From positions 1 through 15,083 of the forward strand of contig CAMYIG010000059.1 of the NCBI GenBank assembly GCA_947258425.1: a stretch of DNA of 15,083 nucleotides, read 5' to 3'. How positions within the stretch are numbered: the first letter of the stretch is position 1; every line of letters starts with the position of its first letter. The stretch is from SZUA-76 sp945787585. GTDB taxonomy: Bacteria; Pseudomonadota; Gammaproteobacteria; SZUA-140. Under the pieces are notes generated by a model. The model searched no databases and was not told the DNA's origin. It was given only the letters and a program-made list of their open reading frames with translations. The position numbers and the translations under genes were made by a program. Of this stretch, positions 1 through 8,117 are shown piece by piece.

Positions 1-405
1 CCGTCGCATATTGTGCCGGAGTGGTATTTCCTGCCATTTTACGCAATCCTGCGCGCCATCCCTGATTTTATCGGCGGTGTGATTGCGATGCTGCTCTCTA
101 TCCTGGTTTATGGTGCGATGCCCTACCTTGATCGCTCGCGCTTTCCCGGTGGCGCGCGCTACCGCCCATTTTTCCGCCTGATGTTCTATATTTTTATTAT
201 CGATGTTGTCGTTCTGGGTTACGTTGGCGCACAACCCCCTGGGGACACCATCACAGTGGTCGGACAGGTCGCGACTTTTATCTATTTTAGTATCTTTATA
301 TTATTGCCCTTTGTCTCCCATTTCGAAGATCGATGGCTGATCAAGCGCGGCCTGCCCTTAGAGTTACAGTGTCTGCTGGATGCCAAGAAGTGCGATTTGC
401 TGTGA
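1..405 (+). CDS. petB: Cytochrome b, C-terminal part (bc1 complex), cut by the window start
   Basis: The reading frame is open from base 1 to a TGA at 403-405, giving the last 134 codons of cytochrome b. This is the membrane subunit that oxidises quinol at the Qo site of the cytochrome bc1 complex in the inner membrane. The first residues visible include PEWY, the conserved Qo-site motif, followed by FLPFYAILRAIP, which is typical of proteobacterial cytochrome b. Three hydrophobic segments follow, matching the last three helices of the family: about window residues 17-40, 60-78 and 87-106. The four b-heme histidines lie upstream and outside the window. The stop overlaps a GTG start of petC, as expected in a petABC operon. 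Identity is clear; only the 5' part is missing. Confidence 0.95.
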   Translation, partial: PSHIVPEWYFLPFYAILRAIPDFIGGVIAMLLSILVYGAMPYLDRSRFPGGARYRPFFRLMFYIFIIDVVVLGYVGAQPPGDTITVVGQVATFIYFSIFILLPFVSHFEDRWLIKRGLPLELQCLLDAKKCDLL

Positions 406-1082
406 CGAAAGAGATGATTGCCAAAGTTATTACCAGCATTGTTGTGGCTACCGTCTGCACGGTTGCGTCATTCACCGTGATCGCCGCATCGCCGTCAACG
501 CCACTGCTTGATTTCACCATTGACAATAGTACTGCCGCATTGCAGCGTGGGGCAGAACTGGTGCAAGGCAAGTGCCTACTGTGCCACGATCTAAAGTACG
601 TTAAATACCGCCATCTGACCGACATCGGTTTTACAGAAGCGCAGTTAACCTTGCTGCGCGGTGAGAGCGCACTGGAGGATGCCGTGTTGAGTATGATGGA
701 CGGTGGTGCGCGACAGGAGATGCTGGGGATGGTGCCGCCGGATCTGACACTGATCACCAAGGCGCGGCGAGGTGGCGAACGCTATATCTACTCTTTCCTG
801 CTCGGTTTCGAAGAGACAGCGGAGGGCACTGCCACAAACCGCTATTTCCCCGGCACTCGAATGCCCGATCCATTGGGTATCTCCTATGTCACGGACGAAG
901 GCGAGCGCCAGGCCATTTATCAGCAGGCGGCTGATATCGTGGCATTTCTCTCCTGGGCTGCTGATCCTCATGCGGCAGAGCGAAAAACGATCGGCTATTA
1001 TGTGATTGCCTATCTGGTGCTGCTAACTGTGCTGCTCTATTTTATGAAGCGTCGTATCTGGCGAAGGCTTGATGATGAATGA
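402..1082 (+). CDS. petC: Cytochrome c1 (bc1 complex heme subunit)
   Basis: Cytochrome c1 passes electrons from the Rieske protein to soluble cytochrome c. With the GTG start at 402 the protein has 226 residues. It shows a hydrophobic N-terminal signal segment (about residues 6-29), heme-binding CLLCH at 58-62 within the c1-type context RGAELVQGKCLLCHDLKYVKY-like, and PPDLTLITKARRGG. A likely axial ligand is Met154 in FPGTRMPDPL, and a C-terminal membrane anchor follows (about 195-215) with a basic tail. The GTG overlaps the petB stop (GTGA at 402-405), favouring translational coupling. An ATG at 414, preceded closely by GAAAGAG, is an alternative start four codons later. A still longer frame beginning at 333 inside petB is less likely, because it puts a charged leader ahead of the signal segment. 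The protein is slightly short for the family, but all key motifs are present. Confidence 0.93.
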   Translation: MTKEMIAKVITSIVVATVCTVASFTVIAASPSTPLLDFTIDNSTAALQRGAELVQGKCLLCHDLKYVKYRHLTDIGFTEAQLTLLRGESALEDAVLSMMDGGARQEMLGMVPPDLTLITKARRGGERYIYSFLLGFEETAEGTATNRYFPGTRMPDPLGISYVTDEGERQAIYQQAADIVAFLSWAADPHAAERKTIGYYVIAYLVLLTVLLYFMKRRIWRRLDDE

Positions 1083-1188
1083 GGTTTTTTTCGCGAATCG
1101 GAATACAGTCTTCATCACCATCAGCGTGATCTTAAAATAGGATTTTATAGCGGTAAGCCATGCGGAATGGGTATTGGGAGAGTATGCG
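1083..1188 (+). promoter_or_regulatory. Gap between petC and gnd; possible weak promoter
   Basis: This 106-base gap separates the end of the bc1 operon from the pentose phosphate genes. A run of seven T follows the petC stop (about 1085-1091), but I see no stable GC-rich stem before it. TAAAAT at 1133-1138 could serve as a -10 box, with TTCATC (1111-1116) 16 bases upstream as a poor -35. This is a guess. The gap is long enough for gnd-zwf-pgl to have its own promoter, but read-through from petC cannot be excluded. Confidence 0.25.
1176..1182 (+). promoter_or_regulatory. Ribosome binding site that fixes the gnd start
   Basis: GGGAGAG ends six bases before the ATG at 1189. This favours that ATG over the in-frame TTG at 1174, which lies too close to the same purine run to use it. 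The protein from 1189 begins MKLALVGLGKMGAN, the normal start of a Rossmann domain in this family. Confidence 0.6.
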
Positions 1189-2103
1189 ATGAAACTAGCG
1201 CTGGTTGGGTTGGGGAAAATGGGGGCGAATATGGCCAGGCGCCTGGCCGCAGATGGACATGAGTTGTGCATTTACGATGTGGCTGAGGCGACCGCCACTG
1301 CGCTAGCGAATGAGCTGAATAGCGTGCAGGCGGTAACGAGTCTGGAACAACTCGTTGCATCAATGCCTGCCCCTCGGGCGATATGGCTCATGGTGCCACA
1401 CCAGTTTGTCGATGAAAGCATTGAGGCGCTATTAGCTGCAGGCGTGAGTAAGGGTGATCTGCTTGTGGATGGTGGAAACTCCAATTTTAATCTCAGTAAG
1501 CAACGCGCTACCAATCTCCTGGCATCCGGGGTGCACTTTGTTGATTCAGGCACCTCCGGTGGAATATGGGGTTTGGAAAATGGTTACAGCATCATGGTTG
1601 GGGGTACAGATGAAGCCGTCGCAATGATTCGCCCGGCACTCGAAACACTGGCGCCGGCAAAAAATCAAGGGTGGGGGCATGTTGGCCCAAGTGGTGCTGG
1701 CCATTACGTGAAGATGGTTCACAATGGCATCGAATATGGCATGATGCAGGCCTTTGCGGAAGGCTTTGAACTCCTTGACGCGAAACAAGAGATGGCGCTG
1801 GATCTGCAGCAGATCTCTGAAATCTGGCAACATGGCAGTGTGGTGCGCTCATGGTTGTTGGATCTGATTGTCGATGCCTTTGAGGCGGATGAATCACTCT
1901 CCTCAATGAGTGATCATGTGGATGATTCTGGTGAAGGCCGCTGGACTGTGCAGGATTCAATTGAGCTGGGTGTGCCTACCCCAGTACTGACACTCGCATT
2001 ACAGATGCGTTTTCGCAGTCGGCAGTCGTCATCATTTGCCGGCAAGGTGTTGAACTCGATGCGTGCCGGTTTTGGTGGGCATCCCATCAAGCCTGCTGAA
2101 TAA
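1189..2103 (+). CDS. gnd: 6-phosphogluconate dehydrogenase, decarboxylating, short (GntZ/YqeC-like) form
   Basis: The enzyme oxidatively decarboxylates 6-phosphogluconate to ribulose-5-phosphate and CO2 in the cytoplasm. The 304-residue product belongs to the short subfamily of about 300 residues, not the 470-residue E. coli Gnd type. An N-terminal Rossmann fold shows GLGKMG at 7-12. Substrate and cofactor motifs follow: VDGGNSNFNLSKQRA, then GTSGGIWGLENGYSIMVGG. The signature HVGPSGAGHYVKMVHNGIEYG carries the probable catalytic Lys175 and Glu182. Asp30 sits at the end of the second beta strand (LCIYDVA), where NADP-binding relatives usually have an uncharged or basic residue, so NAD+ preference is plausible but inferred. 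The gene is followed after 16 bases by zwf and is the first of three oxidative pentose phosphate genes. Confidence 0.93.
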   Translation: MKLALVGLGKMGANMARRLAADGHELCIYDVAEATATALANELNSVQAVTSLEQLVASMPAPRAIWLMVPHQFVDESIEALLAAGVSKGDLLVDGGNSNFNLSKQRATNLLASGVHFVDSGTSGGIWGLENGYSIMVGGTDEAVAMIRPALETLAPAKNQGWGHVGPSGAGHYVKMVHNGIEYGMMQAFAEGFELLDAKQEMALDLQQISEIWQHGSVVRSWLLDLIVDAFEADESLSSMSDHVDDSGEGRWTVQDSIELGVPTPVLTLALQMRFRSRQSSSFAGKVLNSMRAGFGGHPIKPAE

Positions 2104-2108
2104 GTAAC

Positions 2109-2113
2109 AGGAG
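2109..2113 (+). promoter_or_regulatory. Strong Shine-Dalgarno of zwf
   Basis: AGGAG ends six bases before the ATG at 2120. An in-frame TTG at 2114 directly abuts this motif and so cannot use it. This sets the zwf start at 2120. Confidence 0.7.
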
Positions 2114-2119
2114 TTGAGT

Positions 2120-3619
2120 ATGACCGAGAGTGTGAGTAGACGTTGTCTGGGGGAACCGACGGAATCCGCCAATATTGTAATCTTCGGTGCGGGGGGCGAT
2201 TTAACTAAACGTAAGTTGATTCCATCTTTGATAAAGATGCTGCGTTGTGGCTTGTTAAATCCTGAGAGTTGCATCATTGGTGTGCTGAAAGGTCGTACAC
2301 AGGAGGCCTGGTTGGAGTCGCTTTATCAGGGCATCTGTACCTATGCGCCTGAACTTAAAATGGATACCGTACAGTGGGAGACCTTCAGTGCGATGTGCAA
2401 AATGGTGCCGGGTGACCTGAAGGAAGACGCCACCTATGTTGATCTGGCTTCGGCACTGGAGACGATCGATGGTCACTGCAATGCGATGTTTTACTGTGCG
2501 GTGCCGCCCGACTGGTACGCAATGGTGGCCACTGGATTGAAAAAAGCGGGTCTCTCTGATCAAAAAACCGGCTTTCGTCGGGTGGTGATTGAAAAGCCAT
2601 TCGGCATGGATCTGGAGAGCTCAAAAAAACTTAACCATGAACTGCAGGCCTCGCTGGATGAGGCGCAGATCTATCGTATTGATCACTACCTCGGCAAGGA
2701 GAGTGTGCAGAATCTTCTGGTTTATCGTTTCTCCAATAGCATTCTCGAGCCGTTGTGGAATCGAAACTTTATCGACCATATTCAAATCTCGGCCGCCGAG
2801 TCGATTGGCATCGAGTATCGCGCCAATTATTATGAAAAGTCCGGGGCGCTGCGTGACATGATACAAAGTCACTTGATGCAGGTGATGACGCTGGTCGCCA
2901 TGGAACCTCCTGTCGAATTTACTGCAGATGCAGTGCGGGATGAAAAGATTAAAGTGTTGCGTGCAGTGCGCCCCATCGACCCCGAGGATGTGAAAAAGCA
3001 GACCGTTGCTGCGCAGTATGGTGCGGGTCATATCGCTGGTGAGCCGGTCAAGTCTTACGTCGGGGAAGAAGGGGTGTCGCCGGAGTCAGCCACCGAGACC
3101 TTTGCCGCGGCGCGTTTTTATATCGATAACTGGCGCTGGCAGGGGGTGCCGTTTGTGCTGTGGACAGGGAAGCGGCTGCCCGGACGCGTTTCTGAGATCG
3201 CGATCCGTTTTCGTAAACCCCCGTTTAATCTGTTTGACTCTCAGGGAAACCCACCATTGGCGAATGCACTGGTGTTTCGTGTGCATCCAGATGAGGGCAT
3301 CGCATTGCGTATGAATGCAAAACTCCCAGGGCTGACCACAGAGCTTAAACGGAGTGTGATGCGTGCACCGTACGCTGAAGATGAAGGCGATATCTCAGAT
3401 GCCTATGAGGTACTGCTGCACGATGTTCTGACCGGGGATGCGACGCTGTTTTCACGGGCGGATGAAGTGGAGGAGTCGTGGAAAATTATCGACCCCATTT
3501 TAAAGGCGTGGGAAAACAAGCTTTCGATCAGTCGTTATCAGGCGGGAAGCTGGGATATCGAAGGGATGGATGCGTTGCTCGAAGGCTGCGAACTCGGCTG
3601 GCATAAGCCAAGCTACTGA
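2120..3619 (+). CDS. zwf: Glucose-6-phosphate 1-dehydrogenase
   Basis: Zwf oxidises glucose-6-phosphate to 6-phosphogluconolactone with NAD(P)+, the entry step of the oxidative pentose phosphate and Entner-Doudoroff routes. The protein has 499 residues, the normal length for bacterial G6PDH. Visible motifs are the coenzyme fingerprint GAGGDLTKRK at 23-32, EKPFG at 158-162, and the active-site signature RIDHYLGKE with Asp188, His189 and Lys193. Further on, SGALRDMIQSHLMQ carries the His expected to act as general base. The C-terminal half has the usual alpha+beta dimerisation domain, including RFYIDNWRWQGVPF and RTGKRLP-like WTGKRLP. The gene lies between gnd and pgl, and only one base separates its stop from the pgl start. 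All key residues are present. Confidence 0.97.
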   Translation: MTESVSRRCLGEPTESANIVIFGAGGDLTKRKLIPSLIKMLRCGLLNPESCIIGVLKGRTQEAWLESLYQGICTYAPELKMDTVQWETFSAMCKMVPGDLKEDATYVDLASALETIDGHCNAMFYCAVPPDWYAMVATGLKKAGLSDQKTGFRRVVIEKPFGMDLESSKKLNHELQASLDEAQIYRIDHYLGKESVQNLLVYRFSNSILEPLWNRNFIDHIQISAAESIGIEYRANYYEKSGALRDMIQSHLMQVMTLVAMEPPVEFTADAVRDEKIKVLRAVRPIDPEDVKKQTVAAQYGAGHIAGEPVKSYVGEEGVSPESATETFAAARFYIDNWRWQGVPFVLWTGKRLPGRVSEIAIRFRKPPFNLFDSQGNPPLANALVFRVHPDEGIALRMNAKLPGLTTELKRSVMRAPYAEDEGDISDAYEVLLHDVLTGDATLFSRADEVEESWKIIDPILKAWENKLSISRYQAGSWDIEGMDALLEGCELGWHKPSY

Positions 3620-3620
3620 T

Positions 3621-4292
3621 ATGCATCATTGGGCAATCTCTTCATCGCTTGAGAGCGCCGCTGAGGCGGCGGCCGACTTTATTGCACAGCAGATTGCCGC
3701 GAGTATTGAAGCGCGTGGCGTCTGTCATATGATTGTGCCGGGGGGCAATACCCCCGCAGGTTGTTTTGCTGCACTGGCTGAAAAACCGCTACCGTGGGAT
3801 CGGCTACACTGTTATCCCGGTGATGAACGCTGTTACCCAGAGGGGCATCGTGAACGCAATGATGTGATGATTCGACAACACCTACTATCGCGACTCGCCT
3901 CGATTCATTTTCATCCTATGCCAGCGGAACAGGGTGCAGAGCAGGCGGCGCTTGCTTACTGTCAAACGATTGAGTCGGTTGATGCCTTTGATATCGCCTT
4001 TCTTGGCATGGGCGAAGATGGCCACACTGCCAGCCTGTTTCCCGGCAATGCGGCATTGCAGGAGACGGCATCGGTGGTGGCGGTACATGATTCTCCCAAG
4101 CCGCCTGCCGATCGTATCAGTATGGGGCTGTCGACGTTACGCCGCGCGCGCCTTCGTGTTGTGCTTGCGGCAGGTGCTTCGAAGGCAGCGATTATGGCGC
4201 GCATCCGTGCTGGCGAAGCATTACCGGTGAATCAGGTGGGGGATATACACTGGTTTGTGGATGAGGCGTCAGTGGAAGGGGTCAACCAGTAG
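3621..4292 (+). CDS. pgl: 6-phosphogluconolactonase
   Basis: Pgl hydrolyses 6-phosphogluconolactone made by Zwf to 6-phosphogluconate, the substrate of Gnd. The 223-residue product matches the DevB/Pgl family (about 220-240 residues), which shares its fold with glucosamine-6-phosphate deaminase. Motifs seen are PGGNTPAG at 40-47 (phosphate loop), GDERCYP at 67-73, and the diagnostic GMGEDGHTASLFPG at 129-142. The ATG at 3621 lies one base after the zwf TGA and has no clear Shine-Dalgarno, so translation probably depends on coupling to zwf. An in-frame upstream ATG at 3570 lies inside zwf and would add 17 unrelated residues, so it was not chosen. The gene ends 28 bases from the convergent glgA stop. 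Confidence 0.95.
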   Translation: MHHWAISSSLESAAEAAADFIAQQIAASIEARGVCHMIVPGGNTPAGCFAALAEKPLPWDRLHCYPGDERCYPEGHRERNDVMIRQHLLSRLASIHFHPMPAEQGAEQAALAYCQTIESVDAFDIAFLGMGEDGHTASLFPGNAALQETASVVAVHDSPKPPADRISMGLSTLRRARLRVVLAAGASKAAIMARIRAGEALPVNQVGDIHWFVDEASVEGVNQ

Positions 4293-4320
4293 CATTCGCT
4301 AAAGTCTTACAACTCAGCGG

Positions 4321-5787
4321 TTAACCGGCGTTGATTTGATCCCGGTCCGCCATCGCCTGTTGATAAAGTTCGCGATAGTGTTTGGCACTACGCTGCCAGG
4401 AAAAGTCTCCCTTCATCGCGGTGAGTTGCAACTGTCGCCACACCTTTGGCCGTTTATAGAGTGTCAGTGCTTGTTTGAGCGTGGCAACTAATGCTGGTGC
4501 GCTTTGCGCGGGTACCACAAAACCATTAGCGGTCGCGTTGGCGAGGTTTTGCTTGTTGGCAGCGACGACGGTATCGGCGAGTCCACCCACGTTTCTAACG
4601 ATCGGTAACGTACCATAACGTAGGCTGTATAACTGGTTTAGCCCACATGGCTCGAAGGCCGACGGCATCAGAAATAGATCACTACCTCCCTCGATTTGAT
4701 GCGATAAAGGTTCATTGTAACCGACGATGACCTTGATGCGATCCGGGTACTGTTGCGACCACTTCATCAGTTCCATTTCGTAGTGCATGTCGCCGGTGCC
4801 TAAAATGATAAGCTGCAGTGGCATCGTCATGATCTTTTCCATCGCTTGCAGAATGATATCCAGCCCTTTCTGTTCCACCATCCGGCTGATCATGCCGACA
4901 AGCGGGATTTTTGCATCGATAGGTAGATTGAACTGTTTTTGCAGGGCTGTTTTATTGACGCGCTTTTGATCCAGCGTAGTGGTATCGTAATGGGCGGCAA
5001 GGTGTGGATCGGTAGCTGGATTCCACACGGTGTGATCGATACCGTTGAGGATGCCGCATAGCCGACCTTGTCGGTGTTGCAACAAGCCGCTCAGGCCATT
5101 GCCAAATTCGGGTTGCAGGATCTCATCCGCATAGGTCGGACTGACGGTGTTGATACGGTCGGCATAAACCAGCCCCCCTTTGATAAAGGAGAGCTGATGG
5201 TAAAATTCAAGCCCTTCTGGATGCCACAGGGCAGATGGTAGCTCGAGGTCGATAAAGGTCTGATAATCAAATAGCCCCTGATAGGCGAGGTTATGAATCG
5301 TAAATACCGTAGCCGGGCGCTGTTTGAGCGGCTGTAACAACGCCGGGATTAGTCCGCTTTGCCAGTCATTGCAGTGCACCACATCGGGTTGCCATTTCAA
5401 ATTAAGCCTGTTCATCGCGATATCGACGGCCACTTTGCAGAACACGGCGAAGCGCAGGGCGTTGTCGTGCCAGGGCTGGCCCGCACTGTTCATATAAGGG
5501 CTGCCGGGACGATCAAAAATAGCCGGACAGTGCACTAGCCATACTGGCACGTTGCTGTTGGGGAGCTGCGTCTCAAGGAGTGTGACTTCAAGGTTGTAGT
5601 AAATGCCACTGGCCAGCGGTTTGGTGTCTGTGACTTGCTGCATGACTTGCGGATAGGCCGGTAGGACGAGACGGATATCCTCGGACTGTTCTGCCAGGGC
5701 GATCGGCAGGCTGCCGGCCACATCGGCCAGCCCACCTGTTTTGATCAGCGGGAAGGCCTCGCTAGTGACGTACAGGATATTGCTCAT
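4321..5787 (-). CDS. glgA: Glycogen synthase (ADP-glucose type, GT5)
   Basis: GlgA transfers glucose from ADP-glucose to the non-reducing end of alpha-1,4-glucan. The 488-residue protein is close to the E. coli length. It opens with MSNILYVTSEAFPLIKTGGLADV, whose KTGGL motif (Lys16-Leu20) binds ADP-glucose. HNLAYQG (the catalytic-site His region) and HCNDWQSGL follow. The second GT-B domain carries FEPCGLNQ, with Glu379 as the probable conserved acidic residue, followed by YGTLPIVRNVGGLADTV. The ATG overlaps the glgB stop in an ATGA (5784-5787), and no Shine-Dalgarno is visible before it, so translation is likely coupled to glgB. The gene converges with pgl. No missing residues were noticed. 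Confidence 0.97.
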   Translation of the reverse strand: MSNILYVTSEAFPLIKTGGLADVAGSLPIALAEQSEDIRLVLPAYPQVMQQVTDTKPLASGIYYNLEVTLLETQLPNSNVPVWLVHCPAIFDRPGSPYMNSAGQPWHDNALRFAVFCKVAVDIAMNRLNLKWQPDVVHCNDWQSGLIPALLQPLKQRPATVFTIHNLAYQGLFDYQTFIDLELPSALWHPEGLEFYHQLSFIKGGLVYADRINTVSPTYADEILQPEFGNGLSGLLQHRQGRLCGILNGIDHTVWNPATDPHLAAHYDTTTLDQKRVNKTALQKQFNLPIDAKIPLVGMISRMVEQKGLDIILQAMEKIMTMPLQLIILGTGDMHYEMELMKWSQQYPDRIKVIVGYNEPLSHQIEGGSDLFLMPSAFEPCGLNQLYSLRYGTLPIVRNVGGLADTVVAANKQNLANATANGFVVPAQSAPALVATLKQALTLYKRPKVWRQLQLTAMKGDFSWQRSAKHYRELYQQAMADRDQINAG

Positions 5788-7991
5788 CGTTTAATCAGTA
5801 CCAGCCCCGCGAGCGGTGGGAGGTCCAGTGCGAGTGAAGCAGGCCGTTCCATCCAGGGGGTGTTGTCGGCGACGAGGGTGGCATTGCTCCCGCTATTGCT
5901 GCCGGCATAGTAGTTTGAATCGGAATTAAAGAGCACTTCGTATTCACCTGCAATGGGGACTCCGACGCGGTAATTGTGTCGCACGACCGGGGTGAAATTC
6001 AGTACGATGATGACGGTTTCGTGGTCACTCTTGCGCATGTATGAGAGGACTGACTGGTCAGTATCATTACAGCTTATCCACTCAAACCCATCATGGTCAA
6101 AATCGTAATAGTGCAGGGCGGACTGCTGGGTATACAGTCGGTTCAGATCACCTACCAGTTTTTTGATACCTGTATGGTGTGGGTATTGAAGTACGTACCA
6201 GTCTAATGCCTTGTCGTGATTCCATTCGGTACCCTGTCCGAACTCGCATCCCATGAACAGCAGTTTTTTGCCGGGGTAGGTAAACATATAAGTATATAGT
6301 AGGCGCAAATTGGCAAAGCGTTGCCACTCATCCCCTGGCATTTTGTTGAGCAGTGAGCTTTTACCGTGGACCACTTCGTCGTGTGAAAATGGCAGGATAA
6401 AGTTTTCACTGAAGAGATATAGCAGGCCAAAGGTGAGCTTATCGTGATGGTAGTGGCGGTGTATTGGATCTCGCTTCATGTAGGTGAGTGAGTCGTGCAT
6501 CCACCCCATATTCCATTTCATGCTAAAACCGAGTCCGCCAAGATTGACTGGGCGGGTGACCTGTGGCCACGCAGTCGACTCTTCTGCCATGATAATAGTG
6601 CCGGGGTGCTCTGCATGGGTAGCACTGTTGAGTTCGCGCATGAAGACGATCGCTTCAAGGTTTTCATTGCCGCCGTGCTGATTGGGCAGCCAGTCGCCCG
6701 CTTCTCGGGAGTAATCGAGATATAGCATGGAGGCGACCGCATCCACGCGCAGCCCATCGATATGAAACTCTTCCAGCCAGAACAGGGCGTTGGCGATGAG
6801 GAAGTTTTTAACCTCGTTGCGCCCGTAGTTATAGATGAGTGTGCCCCAGTCGCGGTGTTCACCACGGCGTGGGTCTTCATGTTCATACAGGGCGCTACCG
6901 TCATAACGGGCCAGGCCGTGCTCGTCTTTGGGGAAATGTGCCGGTACCCAGTCAAGCAGTACACCGATCTCGTGCTGGTGGCAGTAATCGACGAAGTAGC
7001 GGAAATCATCCGCTGTGCCGAAGCGCCTTGTGGGTGCATAGTAACCGGTGGTTTGATAGCCCCACGAGGCGTCCAGTGGGTGCTCGGTGATGGGCATCAG
7101 TTCAATATGGGTGAAGCCTGTCTCTTTAATATAGTCAACCAGGCGATGGGCGAGTTCACGATAATTAAGAAACTGGTTTTCGTCGTTACGTTGCCATGAA
7201 CCGAGATGGCATTCGTAAATGGACATCGGCGCATGCAGCCAGTCGCCCTCGGTTCGCCGCGTTAGCCAGTGCTCATCTTGCCAGCGAAACGTCGTTTGTT
7301 CGGTGATCACAGAGGCGGTGCGTGGGCGAAGTTCCATCTGCTGGGCATAGGGGTCAGTCTTGCTGAGTATTTCGCCACTATGACGGTTGCGGATCTCAAA
7401 TTTGTAGAGCGCGCTGGCGTGGAGTCCGGGAATGAAGAGTTCCCATACGCCATTGCCACCGCGTGACATCATAGGGTGACATCGGCCATCCCAGTCATTA
7501 AAGTCACCGACAATGCTGACACGCTCGGCATTCGGCGCCCAGGTGGCAAAGTGGACGCCGCTGATGCCATCAATCGTGATTTGATGTGCGCCGAGGATGT
7601 TATAAATATGAAAATGACGCCCTTCGGCAAACAGATGCAGGTCATAATCGCTGATCTGCGGGGAAAAACTGTAAGGATCATAATAATCATGTTTGCACTG
7701 TTGCTGGTCGGTACGACTCAGCTGGTAGTGCTCGGGCAGGGCATCAAGGCTGCCCTGGTAGATAAAGAAATCACTCTTGGCAACGCGCTGAGTCGTGACA
7801 TCAAGGTCGCTTAAAGTAAGTTCAACGGTGTTAGGCGCATAGCACAGGATAAAGTCGCTGGTATTATCCGGTAGTCTGCCCAAAATAGTGGTGGGTGCGT
7901 GGTGGGTCGCATGGCTAATCCTATCCATATCGGCTTGCAGCGCTTTTAAGATGCTGGCTTGAGCACGTTTGTTGGCAGGTTTAACTGGCAT
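5784..7991 (-). CDS. glgB: 1,4-alpha-glucan branching enzyme (GH13, CBM48)
   Basis: GlgB cuts alpha-1,4 chains and reattaches them as alpha-1,6 branches in glycogen. The product has 735 residues, against 728 in E. coli, so both N-terminal modules (N1 and CBM48, with GVHFATWAPNAERVSIVGDFNDWDGR) are present. The GH13 catalytic barrel includes GLRVDAVASMLY with nucleophile Asp417, IIMAEEST with acid/base Glu470, and FSHDEVVHGK with Asp538. These align with E. coli Asp405, Glu458 and Asp526 at a constant offset of 12. A beta-sandwich C-terminal domain ends LAGLVLIKR. A modest AAGGGG lies 11 bases before the ATG. The gene is transcribed divergently from glgC, and its stop overlaps the glgA start. 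Confidence 0.97.
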   Translation of the reverse strand: MPVKPANKRAQASILKALQADMDRISHATHHAPTTILGRLPDNTSDFILCYAPNTVELTLSDLDVTTQRVAKSDFFIYQGSLDALPEHYQLSRTDQQQCKHDYYDPYSFSPQISDYDLHLFAEGRHFHIYNILGAHQITIDGISGVHFATWAPNAERVSIVGDFNDWDGRCHPMMSRGGNGVWELFIPGLHASALYKFEIRNRHSGEILSKTDPYAQQMELRPRTASVITEQTTFRWQDEHWLTRRTEGDWLHAPMSIYECHLGSWQRNDENQFLNYRELAHRLVDYIKETGFTHIELMPITEHPLDASWGYQTTGYYAPTRRFGTADDFRYFVDYCHQHEIGVLLDWVPAHFPKDEHGLARYDGSALYEHEDPRRGEHRDWGTLIYNYGRNEVKNFLIANALFWLEEFHIDGLRVDAVASMLYLDYSREAGDWLPNQHGGNENLEAIVFMRELNSATHAEHPGTIIMAEESTAWPQVTRPVNLGGLGFSMKWNMGWMHDSLTYMKRDPIHRHYHHDKLTFGLLYLFSENFILPFSHDEVVHGKSSLLNKMPGDEWQRFANLRLLYTYMFTYPGKKLLFMGCEFGQGTEWNHDKALDWYVLQYPHHTGIKKLVGDLNRLYTQQSALHYYDFDHDGFEWISCNDTDQSVLSYMRKSDHETVIIVLNFTPVVRHNYRVGVPIAGEYEVLFNSDSNYYAGSNSGSNATLVADNTPWMERPASLALDLPPLAGLVLIKR

Positions 7992-8075
7992 TTACCACTA
8001 TTCCCCTTGTTAGTCTTTGCAGTACGCACATTTATTGTGCTGTATTCGCATGTTTTGTTCTGTGATGGTGCTGGA

Positions 8076-8117
8076 ATTGTCGGTACCGTTAATTCATCTG
8101 AATTCATTAACGACAAT
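8076..8117. repeat. Nested imperfect inverted repeat between glgB and glgC
   Basis: ATTGTCG at 8076-8082 is the reverse complement of CGACAAT at 8111-8117. Inside it, CGTTAAT at 8087-8093 pairs with ATTAACG at 8106-8112. Together they make about 12 paired bases with a bulge of about six bases on the left arm (around GTACCG) and a 12-base loop containing GAATTC. The left arm also contains a 20-base imperfect palindrome centred on CGGTACCG (8075-8094), and AATTCAT is repeated directly at 8091-8097 and 8101-8107, ten bases apart. The symmetry is seen directly. A role as operator or leader-RNA structure is inference. Confidence 0.65.

Noticed and set aside
333..401. Longer cytochrome c1 start at ATG 333 inside petB
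   Set aside because: It would add 23 residues ahead of the signal segment and overlap petB by 73 bases. The GTG at 402 in the GTGA overlap, or the ATG at 414, fits the family and operon pattern better.
341..760. Minus-strand open frame opposite petC
   Set aside because: It is antisense to a clear cytochrome c1 gene, and its product shows no family motif or sensible start signal.
1070..1095. Rho-independent terminator after petC
   Set aside because: There is a T run, but no stable inverted repeat immediately before it.
6518..7039. 173-codon open frame in another frame on the same strand within glgB
   Set aside because: It lies wholly within glgB, whose catalytic motifs prove the coding frame. 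The alternative product has a composition typical of out-of-frame reading.
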